From Hemibagrus wyckioides (Eukaryota > Chordata > Actinopteri > Siluriformes > Bagridae): a stretch of 64,000 bases of DNA. Position 1 is the stretch's first letter; every line of letters starts with the position of its first letter. The notes beneath the pieces are model-generated. The model did not search any database and was not told the DNA's origin. It saw only the letters and a list, made by a program, of their open reading frames with translations. The stretch spans positions 8,097,011 through 8,161,010 of the forward strand of contig NC_080723.1 of assembly GCF_019097595.1 (NCBI RefSeq). Reading direction: 5' to 3'. The position numbers and the translations under genes were made by a program. Below are positions 1 through 9,679 of the stretch, piece by piece.

Positions 1-261
1 TACTGATTGATTTCAGCTGGTGTCTTGGCTTTCCATGCCTTTTTGCACCTCCCTTTCTTCATGTGTTCAACACTTTTCTTCTGTTTCATTTCACATTATT
101 ACACATAACATAATTTATGGACATCTATGGTTTGAAATATACACTTTAGAAATATATTTACAGAGTAAAAATGCTGACGCGTTCAATACTTATTTTGCCT
201 GCTGTATGTGGTTCTGCCCCAAACTGATATCACAAAGTCAGAAGCACACAGCCGTATAGTA

Positions 262-708
262 TGTCTCTGTATGCTGTAGCTTTACAATTTCCCTTCACTG
301 GAACTAAGAGACTCAAACTCTGTACCAGCATGACAATGCCCCTGTACACAAAGCACAGAGCTCCATGAAGACATGGTGTAGAGGTTAAGGTTGGAGTGGA
401 AGAACTGGAGTGTCCTGCACAGAGCCCTGACTCAACCCCACTGAACACCTTTGGGATGAACTGGAACACCAACTGAACCCCAGACCTCCTCACTCTTACA
501 ACATCAGTGTCTGATCTCACGAATGCTCTTGTAGCTGAATGATCAGAAATCCGCACAGCCTCGCTCCAACATCTAATGGAAACCCTTTCCAAAAGAGAGA
601 AGGCTGCTACAACAAAGGGGGGCCAGCTCCATGTTAATGGCCATGGTTTTGGAATAGGTACATACAGGTGTGATGGTCAGGGGTCCAAATACCTTTAGTC
701 ATATAGTG
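262..708 (+). mobile_element. Tc1-like transposon remnant (3' part)
   Basis: Conceptual translation shows a decayed Tc1 transposase C-terminus: a stretch like HDNAPVHKA, then [14 protein letters not shown], broken by stops and frameshifts. The right end reads TTTAGTCATATAGTG followed by TA, as expected for the terminal repeat and TA target of a Tc1 element. The 5' half and left terminal repeat are missing. It differs from the four near-identical Tc1 copies elsewhere in the window. The left boundary is approximate. Confidence 0.7.
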
Positions 709-713
709 TATAC

Positions 714-1234
714 AGCATTTTATAATATATACTGCATGCAGTACAAACACTCACAACTTTACAGCCTTCCTGACTCCCCAGCAAAATGTGGTACTGGTCA
801 ATATCTAAACAAAACATAATAATCAATACAATACATTTGATTGAACAATGGCTTAAAAACCTGTCTATAGTTATAACATTCAAATGACTTCACAACACTA
901 AAGTTAATCCTTAAACATTAGTGCTACCATCTGAATAAGTTAGAAGCATTATGTTATGTAAGTCTAATAAACATATGGAAATACAGTAAAGGCTCCAAAG
1001 CCACAACAAACTGTTAATTGATAAAATGTTAATAAACTGATTAGCTGAAGCACAGAGGATCATCACCACTCCAATACATACAGCCGTCTTCTGCTGCCAC
1101 CAGCAAATGACTTTCCAGCACACTGTTCCGGGACAAGTGAGGATACAGGAACTAAAGAAAATGAAACAGTATCTTTATCATCAATACCTAGAGTTGCCAC
1201 TATTACACAGATGTAAGAAGAGGTGACAAATTAA
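714..1234. other. AT-rich spacer, nothing recognised
   Basis: No coding similarity, terminal repeat or tandem repeat was recognised. It probably lies inside a gsap intron, or beyond it if the gene is short. Confidence 0.4.
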
Positions 1235-1500
1235 GGAAAAGTAGTGGCTCTGATATGCTATGGAAGGCAATTTGATGCCATGATTTGGCTTCACTTTTCC
1301 TCTTAGAGGAAAAGGTCACTGCAAAGTAATGAAGTTATTCTTAGTCATCATCTTTATATAATGATGAAATGTGTTTATCCTGCAAGGAGTCACCTCTCCT
1401 GAGTATAAATGTCCCCATGCAAAAGGCACCAGGATTCACTAAATAGTTTGATATCATACGTCACCAGATCTTAACCATCAAATGAGATCAGTTTTAGTTT
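1235..1500 (+). mobile_element. Highly decayed Tc1-like transposase fragment
   Basis: The DNA resembles the region of fish Tc1 transposases that runs from the glycine-rich block to the second catalytic aspartate and the SPDL motif (read as ..GVTSPEYKCPHAKGTRIH.., then TRSXL). No open frame survives and no terminal repeats are seen. A relic of what looks like the same family lies in the opposite orientation near 21.9-22.2 kb. Confidence 0.5.
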
Positions 1501-1535
1501 AGTTTAGTAGTCAACTGATGATGGAATTAGTAAGA

Positions 1536-2780
1536 AAAATATGCTAACCTGGTTACTTATAGTTAGTTAATGTCAGTTAGTAGATGCCTGATATTATATT
1601 TGATTGCTCCAGCATGTTAAAAATGTTTAAGGTTGGACCAGGGGTTCTTATCCTCAAGGTCAGAACAGCAATTTCGATGAATTATACTTTTTCAAATGCA
1701 CATGAATAGGAATAGCACTGACTTCATTGAGTAGATTAAAAAAGTTAGAATTCATTTTTTTTATTATTTGATGAACTTGACTGGTTACTAAACTAATGAC
1801 TCAGATCAGGGGTGTCTAAACTATATACAGTATAGCAGCCTAGAGCAACGTTATGACGTTTTGTCCAAATGCACGTGAATAGGACTAGCACTAACTTCAT
1901 TGTGTAGCATGAAAAGTAAAAAAAGAGCTGAATAATCAGGCATCTTCCTCCTTAGATAACATTAAGAGAGCTTAGGAGGAAGACCTTGGAGGACCACTTT
2001 CAGATGACACTTGGAGCCCCTCCTCCCTTTTTTAATTCATTAATTTTATTTAATTTTATTTATTTATTATCATTTGATTTTTTTTCTCTAACAACATCTG
2101 TAATTCTTATCAGATTTAATGGACAGAGTGCTACTCTAGGATTTTGTTGGTAAGGGCTGGGGGTTTGTTAAATGTTTTGTATATGTAATACTGAAAATTC
2201 AATAAAAATATTAAAACCAAAAAACACAGCGCTTTCCACCACCATCATCAAAACACCGGCTGAAGAAATATCTTTGGTTGTTCATCCCTCCAGTACAGAT
2301 CTAGTGACTTTATATTGCTTTTTCTTTAATTTGTCACCTGAAAAAAGTTTTTTATCACATGCTAACTGCTGTATGGTGATTATCAAAATGACTGCAGCCT
2401 ACCTGAACTTTGACCTTGCAATCCACAGCTTTTATAACCTTAGTGTTGTTAACTGGATGTATTTCAATAAGGAGAGTCAGGTATTTTGAAACTAGGGGGA
2501 AAAATTGGGGAAAAAATATAAACATATATTAATTCCATGTATATACTGGCAGGTTAGGTTATTGGGAAATACAGTCAGAACAACGTTATACCCAGTTAAG
2601 AGTAAGCTGTGTGTATCTGGCTGCCATTTCTCCATGGACACTTTCCCCTTGGTGTGTAGAATGAACCGATGGAGATCGGTGCTAAATAGCTGAACTTAAG
2701 AATTTAAACATTTACACTCACCTTGACTGTGCTACGTTTTTTAGCTTTGCAGCACAATTACCTTTTCGTGGTGACCAAGA
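1536..2780. other. AT-rich DNA without recognised features
   Basis: Contains a T-rich low-complexity stretch around 2030-2090. The 105-codon frame at 2172 has no recognisable domain and I regard it as chance. Confidence 0.4.
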
Positions 2781-2782
2781 TA

Positions 2783-4030
2783 CACTATATTGCCAAAAGT
2801 ATTCGCTCACCTGCCTTGACTCGCATATGAACTTAAGTGACATCCCATTCCTAATCCATACGGTTCAATATGACGTCGGTCCACCCTTTGCAGCTATAAC
2901 AGCTTCAACTCTTCTGGGAAGGCTGTCCACAAGGTTTAGGAGTGTGTTTATGGGAATTTTTGACCATTCTTCCAGAAGCGCATTTGTGAGGTCACACACT
3001 GATGTTGGACGAGAAGGCCTGGCTCTCAGTCTCCGCTCTAATTCATCCCAAAGGTGTTCTATCGGGTTGAGGTCAGGACTCTGTGCAGGCCAGTCAAGTT
3101 CATCCACACCAGACTCTGTCATCCATGTCTTTATGGACCTTGCTTTGTGCACTGGTGCACAGTCATGTTGGAAGAGGAAGGGGCCAGCTCCAAACTGTTC
3201 CTACAAAGTTGGGAGCATGGAATTGTCCAAAATGTCTTGGTATGCTGAAGCATTCAGAGTTTCTTTCACTGGAACTAAGGGGCCAAGCCCAGCTCCTGAA
3301 AAACAACCCCACACCATAATCCCCCCTCCACCAAACTTTACACTTGGCACAATGCAGTCAGACAAGTACCGTTCTCCTGGCAACCGCCAAACCCAGACTC
3401 GTCCATCAGATTGCCAGATGGAGAAGCGCGATTCGTCACTCCAGAGAACGCGTCTCCACTGCTCTAGAGTCCAGTGGCGGCGTGCTTTACACCACTGCAT
3501 CCAATGCTTTGCATTGCACTTGGTGATGTATGGCTTGGATGCAGCTGCTCGGCCATGGAAACCCATTCCATGAAGCTCTCTGCGCACTGTTCTTGAGCTA
3601 ATCTGAAGGCCACATGAAGTTTGGAGGTCTGTAGCGATTGACTCTGCAGAAAGTTGGCGACCTCTTCGCACTATGCGCCTCAGCATCCGCTGACCCCGCT
3701 CCGTCAGTTTACGTGGCCTACCACTTCGTGGCTGAGTTGCTGTCGTTCCCAAACACTTCCACGTACTTATAATACAGCTGACAGTTGACTGTGGAATATT
3801 TAGGAGCGAGGAAATTTCACGACTGGATTTGTTGCACAGGTGGCATCCTATCACAGTTCCACGCTGGAATTCACTGAGCTCCTGAGAGCGACCCATTCTT
3901 TCACAAATGTTTGTAAAAACAGTCTGCATGCCTAGGTGCTTGATTTTATACACCTGTGGCCATGGAAGTGATTGGAACACCTGATTCTGATTATTTGGAT
4001 GGGTGAGCGAATACTTTTGGCAATATAGTG
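2783..4030 (-). mobile_element. Full-length Tc1-like element, copy 1 (1248 bp)
   Basis: Bounded by 29-bp perfect inverted repeats starting CACTATATTGCCAAAAGTAT, flanked on both sides by TA (2781-2782 and 4031-4032), the Tc1/mariner target duplication. Its length equals that of the intact copy at 35075-36322. The transposase lies on the minus strand and is broken by one nonsense codon. The close match between copies suggests recent spread of this family. Confidence 0.93.
2865..3896 (-). pseudogene. Tc1 transposase, one in-frame nonsense codon (W232 to TAG)
   Basis: Same 343-codon frame as the intact copy at 35209-36240, starting [10 protein letters not shown]. It has a paired-like helix-turn-helix N-terminus, a GRPR basic motif near residues 59-62, and DD34E catalytic residues in [14 protein letters not shown] and NPIEHLW. 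At 3201-3203 the Trp codon in PTLWEQF has become TAG. The frame is otherwise uninterrupted, so this is a very young pseudogene. A product stopped there would lack the second Asp and the Glu and should be inactive. Confidence 0.9.
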
Positions 4031-4032
4031 TA

Positions 4033-4904
4033 TATTCAATATTCAGCGGAATTCTCAACTGAAACCACTATCACTGCTATTAGGACTCTTCACTACCAGT
4101 ACATTGATATACTGGCTCATGGAATAAACTACAGTCTGCTTCCCCAGCTGTGTATGTCAGATCAGTTCCCCTCTTATTATAGACGTTTGCCTCCTCTTGA
4201 ACATGAACGTTAAGTGCTTAGTTTTTTGTACTGTTGCTATTATATGTCTTTTATTTGACAGCAACAGGAGCAGCACTCCAAAAATTTAATTGTATATACA
4301 ATTACAATAAAGGCTTCTAGTCTATTCTTCTGAACTTTTCAGACATAATGATCTCTTAACTTTGGCTACATCCCTATGGCCTGATTCACACTGACACAAT
4401 CTGTTTATATTTATAAAGAGGTTGTCGCTACTGGATTGCTTTAACCCTAAACTCCCCCGTACTGTATGGTCAAACTCTCTCTAGTTTTGTAGTTGGTATT
4501 TCTGTCATCACCTCACCAGGCTTGAGACAGCTGACAGTGGTATGGGGAATTGTGGTATTTCCCACTGGAAAATTTGAAGATCACCAACATTCCCTTAACA
4601 CGTGTTTCCTTTTCACCTGTTTCCTTTTTTATGCTTTATCCTATAACTGAGTATTTCCTTATGCATCTTTTATAACTAAGAATTCTGAACTAGCCAAATA
4701 CCCCTTGAATTACCTTGAATAACCCTTGAATGGATCTTTTCTGAGTGTATGACAGTGTATTGTAGTGAATGGCACAGTTACAATTACAACACTGTTAATC
4801 AGTACCATACTCAACAGGTCATAACAAATAATACAAGAGTGGTGTAATCATCAGCTTTGCCATGTGAGATGAACTGAAAACTCTGATTTCTCAACTAAAT
4901 GAAG
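4033..4904. other. Spacer, nothing recognised
   Basis: No supported coding, RNA or repeat feature was seen. Probably gsap intronic DNA, or downstream of the last visible exon. Confidence 0.4.
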
Positions 4905-4912
4905 ACCCTGAG

Positions 4913-5833
4913 TAGGGTTGCAAAGGGGCAGAACATTTCCGGTAAATTTCTTAAAAATTTAACTTTTGGAAATATTCTAAATTGGAAACAACAGGAATTT
5001 ATGGGAATTTACAGGAATTTATGGGAATTAATTGGAATTTATTTAAATTATTTAGAAATATAAACATTGCTTGCATGCCAGCTTATGACCAAACACAAAC
5101 TAATGCATAAATGAGATTTTTGACTTTGATTTAACTGTAAGTAGAACTTGAACTAATTATTTCATTGAACACAAAAGATTAAATGTTGAATGTAAACAAA
5201 CATATTTCTTTATGTTTGCAGTAAAATGAAAGCACGCCCAACCCTTTCCTTTCCAAAAAAAAGTCCCATTCAAAATTGTAATCTTCAGGTTCAATGCAGT
5301 GGCTTCAATATTCTTGCGATAGTCAGAGCCTGGACAATAGGGGGAATTCTCCTCTTAAATGACTGATTGCGTGTTTAGGAAAGTGTTTTTTTTTTTTGTG
5401 ACCTCACCTAAATGTTTGCTCAGTCAGTGTATTTGTTTTTACAATAGTAAAATTTTGTTTTAAATATAAATGTATGAAATATTTACATAATTTACATGAC
5501 TACTCACCAAGGTGGACATTTTTTGAAATTATTTTGTGTGCAGGACTCAAGAAATTATCAGTGCATGTTATGGAGGAAATGCACAGTGCATGTGTAGGTG
5601 TGGCCTCAGTAGCCCTGCAGTGCTGTGTGCATGTGATTGAGGAATATGCAGGGTTGTTTTATCTGGTTGTTTTAACCAAGATTATAATGCAAGATATTTT
5701 TTTCAAGTACATGTATGTTCCCTGTTATAGGCTAACCTGCAAATTTGCAAATTCCCAGTTTATTCCCATATATTCCCGTTAATTCCCATGGAAATTTTCC
5801 AGCCTTGAAAATTCCCGGAATTTTGCAACCCTA
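4913..5833. mobile_element. Non-autonomous hAT element with perfect 8-bp TSD
   Basis: Ends are TAGGGTTGCAAA and its inverse TTTGCAACCCTA. The element is flanked on both sides by the identical octamer ACCCTGAG (4905-4912 and 5834-5841), the length made by hAT transposases. Subterminal regions hold clustered GGAATTTATGGG motifs on the left (about 4990-5045) and inverted ATTCCC motifs on the right (about 5745-5820), likely transposase binding sites. No transposase sequence is recognisable inside. The 102-codon frame at 5474 looks like chance. Confidence 0.88.
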
Positions 5834-5841
5834 ACCCTGAG

Positions 5842-7677
5842 TTATGTCCGTGTGTATTGTTCTTGCTTCTTAATTAAATTAAAAGGAAATGAAATAGAAA
5901 TAAGTCAAGTTTGACTTGACTTCACTTATTTCTATGTAATTTCCTTTTAATTCAGTGCTACAGCTGTAGTTAGTATTATTCCTTACAACTTGAAAATGAT
6001 AGACTATGATTATTTGACTATAATTATTTTTTTGTATATGTACTGTGTATATTTTGTTTGTGCATTTCTGCAGTGTGTGTGTGTGTGTTGTTCGGAGATG
6101 ATGTTGAATACCTGGTTTAAAATGATCTCCTCCCTCCACTGACCGTGTCAGACTGACCGCTGATACAGACACAAACATTTAATATAATTAGGAGGTGTAA
6201 AGCAGTTAAGGATCTCTGCATGCATGTAGAAGGCTGTGAATTCAAAGCCAGGTCTAAGAGAAAGCCAAGTCCTCAACTGCTAAAATGAAGTGAATCCTTT
6301 CTCAGTTGCACAGGTGATGGACAAACCAATGGAAACTTGCTAATAATATATTCGAATGACCAATCTTTTTCTCCACTCTAGTTTTATTCCATCTTGGAAG
6401 AGGGTAGAGAATGTTTTATTCCTTCATAGAAGTACAGAACGGTTTATGGTGGGACATTGGACCATTTTTTCCAGGAAGAAGCCACACCTTTACTCTCATC
6501 TTTGAACAGGAAAGAAGTCATGTAAATGTAAGTGTAAAATGGTCTATAATGGGAATGATGTTTTATATAGTGACTGATATGAAAGCAAATACAATAGCAC
6601 TTCATCCCAATGGGATCAGTGTTAGCAAAAGGGTGAGTCTGGGCAAATTTCCCAGTCATCCTGTGAAGTGTTGACTCAGTGGATCCTTCTCTGTGAGGTT
6701 AACTGTTGATAAGCTAATTTTAGAGGGTCTGTGTATGACATATCTCCTGCTCTCCTCTTAATTTATGAACCTCACAGTCAACAAGCTGTCAGAATGGCTC
6801 AGGCTGTGACAAAGACATTAAATTCTGAGTGGCTGATTTGCCCCCTTTTTATTTGTGAGGGGAAAATACATCCAGATAGTTGGAGCTCACCACAATAAAT
6901 CACATGGTCTACTATTATAGAGTATTATAGTATTATATTATAGATTATATAAGTATTATAGATCTCCTCTGAAGGAAAGTAGGAGCATCCACATTGACTC
7001 ATCATTGTAAAGGCAAGCCTAATGGGAACAGTATTCCAGAGCAATGAGAGCACAAAGGTCGCTCTCTGTGAGGTTCTATCCCAAAGAAAGTTATTTTCCC
7101 AGAACAGAAGCACAGTCAGAAAGATGAACAGCAGATGGATGCTTCAATGGGGTTTAAATCTGGCCAGACCCCAAGCGTCAAAGGCTGTGTTTATAGAGAT
7201 GACTGTCGAGTCATTTGTCCACAAATTCACACACAAGTCTGACAGAAATGAACTGGCTGCCTAGCCAATAAACCAGGTTCTGGCCACTCAAGGGTACTAT
7301 TATGGTTTTACCAGAACACAGCGCTATATCTGGCAAGCCTCCAGCACTGTGCTGTGAGTGATGATGGCATGTATAAACTAATGCAGCTGAAGTTGCGTAT
7401 TGTAGCTCAGCCGCCACTTCACAGTCAGCTGGGAAATGCCTAGCAGAGGTGGCTATCAAAAGAGCATGCTTTGAGAGAGTCTTTAACCATTTTTTTCAGC
7501 TCTGCATCATTGCATAATAAGCGCAGAGAACAAAGACATTAAGGCCAAAACAGCTGACACATTACTGGTGTCTGTACCTGGCCTCCAAAGGGGTTAGACA
7601 TTGCCTGTGCACAAATCCTGAGACATAGCTTTAAGCAGGGTATTAAATAATGTAAGCAGTATGCGCAGCATGCATGC
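5842..7677. other. Spacer, nothing recognised
   Basis: Contains a short GT run near 6074-6090 and AT-rich stretches around 6905-6960. I looked here on the minus strand for the next gsap exon and did not find one. Confidence 0.35.
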
Positions 7678-7885
7678 ACAGCATGGTGACACAGCAGCTA
7701 TTGTCGCTGCCTTAAAGCTTCAGGGTCCCTGATTCAATCTTGAGTTAGGATTACTGTCTTTTTGAAGTAAGATAAATTGTCCCTGTGTGTGTCTGTATGT
7801 GTGTGTGTGTGTGTGTGTGTATGGGAGTATTTGTCAGGGCAAGCTCCAGATTCCCCATGGCCCTGACCAGGATAAAGCAGTTAGT
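7678..7885 (+). repeat. SINE-like element (DANA/fish SINE type)
   Basis: Begins GCATGGTGACACAGCAGCTA with a later GATTCAATC box, resembling the tRNA-derived head of fish SINEs. A GT microsatellite follows at 7790-7820. The tail, CCATGGCCCTGACCAGGATA then AAGCAGTTAGTAAA, is typical of this fish repeat class. Family assignment is from memory. Confidence 0.6.
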
Positions 7886-8668
7886 AAAAGTGAGTGTATG
7901 AGGGAATTATCATCTTGGAATACGGAAATAAAATCAGGACAGTGCTTGTGCTCTTTACACTTTTCCAGTCTTTGCAAAAGCATTGGCCTTTTATGTAAAA
8001 TGTTTCCTGCTTGTGTGGCTCACCATATAGATTTTATAGATACTAGGTCATAAAGGTGCTCATTCATTTTTTGGAGACCACTGTTCTGTTTTGCTTAAGA
8101 ACTCTTTTCCTTAAAATGTTAATCTTCTGTTCGTTTTGTGTGCCTGCAATTTGAGAACCTGTTTTGGAAATTTGTTAGTTGTGGTTTTGAAATTTTAAAA
8201 CTGATACTGTTAGTTGGCAGTCAACCTAATGAACACAAAGTAACCTGTACAGCTGTATTTAAAATTGGGAATTAGCTTCAGTGTCAAAATGAAATGTCAA
8301 AATGAAAGATTTGGTATTTTTGTTATTTGTCCAGCACCTGTAAGTCACTTGGTTTAAATATGTCTGGCAATGAAAAACCTAAATGCAATAGGATATTTGA
8401 AACCATACTATTTACCATTTATAATACTGAAGCTATGAAAATCAACTGGATGTTCTGCTGTAACATATAAACAGCTTTAGAGCTAACATCCACTTTTATC
8501 CACTAAGTAGAATTTGCCTGAGGGTGAGAAACCTACCCAGCAGTGTTTCTTCTCTATTCAGAGAGCAGCTGCTAATAAACACTTGCTTGTCAAAAGTGTA
8601 CAGTAGCTGTGAAAAGGGAGAAAAAAACAGCAATAAGTAATATAACAGTTAGCTTTTATTTAGCAACA
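7886..8668. other. AT-rich spacer, nothing recognised
   Basis: No coding or repeat structure was recognised on either strand. Confidence 0.35.
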
Positions 8669-8670
8669 TA

Positions 8671-9134
8671 CACCAATCAGCCATAACATTATGAGCACTG
8701 ACAGGTGAACTGAATAACACTGATTATCTCCTCATCATGGCACCTGTTAGTGGGCAGGATATTCCCGGTATTCCCTGATGGCTGTGGTCTCTTTCAGCAG
8801 GATAATACGCCATGCCACAAAGCAAAAATGGCTCAGGAATGGTTTGATGAGCACAACCACGGGTTTGAGGTATTGACTTGGCCTCCAAATTCCCCAGATC
8901 TCAATCCAATCGAGCATCTGTGGGATGTGCTGGACAAACAAGTCAGATCCATGGAGGCCTCACCTCGCAACATAGAGGACTTAAAGGATCTGCTGCTAAC
9001 ATCTTGGTGCCAGATACCACAGCACACCTTCAGGGATCTAGTGGAGTCCATGCCGCAATGGGTCAGGGCTGTTTTGGCAGCAAAAGGGGGACCAACATAT
9101 TATTAGGTGGTCATAATGTTATGGCTGATCAGTA
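8671..9134 (+). mobile_element. Internally deleted Tc1/mariner element, DD36E type
   Basis: The left end CACCAATCAGCCATAACATT is preceded by TA. The right end, TCATAATGTTATGGCTGATC then AGTA, is an imperfect inverse followed by TA. Only 464 bp remain. Sequence jumps from the 5' leader (about 8760) straight into the transposase C-terminal third, so the helix-turn-helix region and first catalytic Asp are deleted. The product would be non-autonomous. Confidence 0.85.
8762..9106 (+). pseudogene. Transposase C-terminal fragment, DD36E-type Tc1/mariner
   Basis: An open stretch reads FPDGCGLFQQDNTPCHKAK, later [18 protein letters not shown], and ends in AAKGGPTYY plus a stop. The Asp in QQDN and the Glu in NPIEH are separated by 36 residues, which matches the group described as DD36E (Incomer). 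The Tc1 copies elsewhere in the window have 34. The N-terminal two thirds are missing, so no active enzyme is encoded. Confidence 0.75.
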
Positions 9135-9622
9135 TATATATTAAATACTCAAACTTCATCCTCAATGTATATGCGTGACATTGACATGAATATTGTTTTT
9201 TCTACCACAGAACATTCAAATGTGCACTTATTTTCTAATAAGGGGATTTATGCAAAAGATCCCTCTTTATGTAGTCGATAACAGACTGTTCCAAACAATC
9301 TAAGCAGTTTTGAATTGACATTCTCACCGGTCATCTAAGCCGTCACGATTTAAGCTCCTCACATCTCAAAAATGCCCCAATAATTAACCCTCTTTTAAAG
9401 TGACTTAGAGTTTTCCTTCTTACAAATTTAATTTCAGTATGGCCTGTTCAGCATTTTATCCATGTGACCAAAAATCTGCACTTGTGCTTCTACAGTCATT
9501 CATCTAGGTTTTTCTTGCAACTTGTCAACCATTCATACCATGTATATGCATAAAGACATTCCATTAGTATAGTTTAGCTCAAGACTTATGTGCACATGCC
9601 ACAGACAGAAATATCCACATAC
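9135..9622. other. gsap downstream intron, nothing recognised
   Basis: Sequence immediately 3' (minus strand) of the third gsap coding exon. No further exon or repeat was recognised. Confidence 0.4.
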
Positions 9623-9679
9623 CTTATTCTGTTTTGTATGAGGGTTGTATTTGCCGATTTTGGTGTTTCCTGTGGCACC
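9623..9679 (-). CDS. gsap: gsap coding exon 3
   Basis: 57 bases, phase 0 at both ends, 19 codons. The acceptor is TTGCATTTCACAG and the donor GTATGT. The product GATGNTKIGKYNPHTKQNK keeps the G-N, G-Y and QN positions of the matching human exon. It is too short for ORF finding, so the support is splice sites, phase and similarity. Confidence 0.78.

Noticed and set aside
6411..6674. 87-codon plus-strand ORF, briefly considered as an exon
   Set aside because: No domain recognised and no matching splice pattern. Not similar to gsap or any transposase that I can recall.
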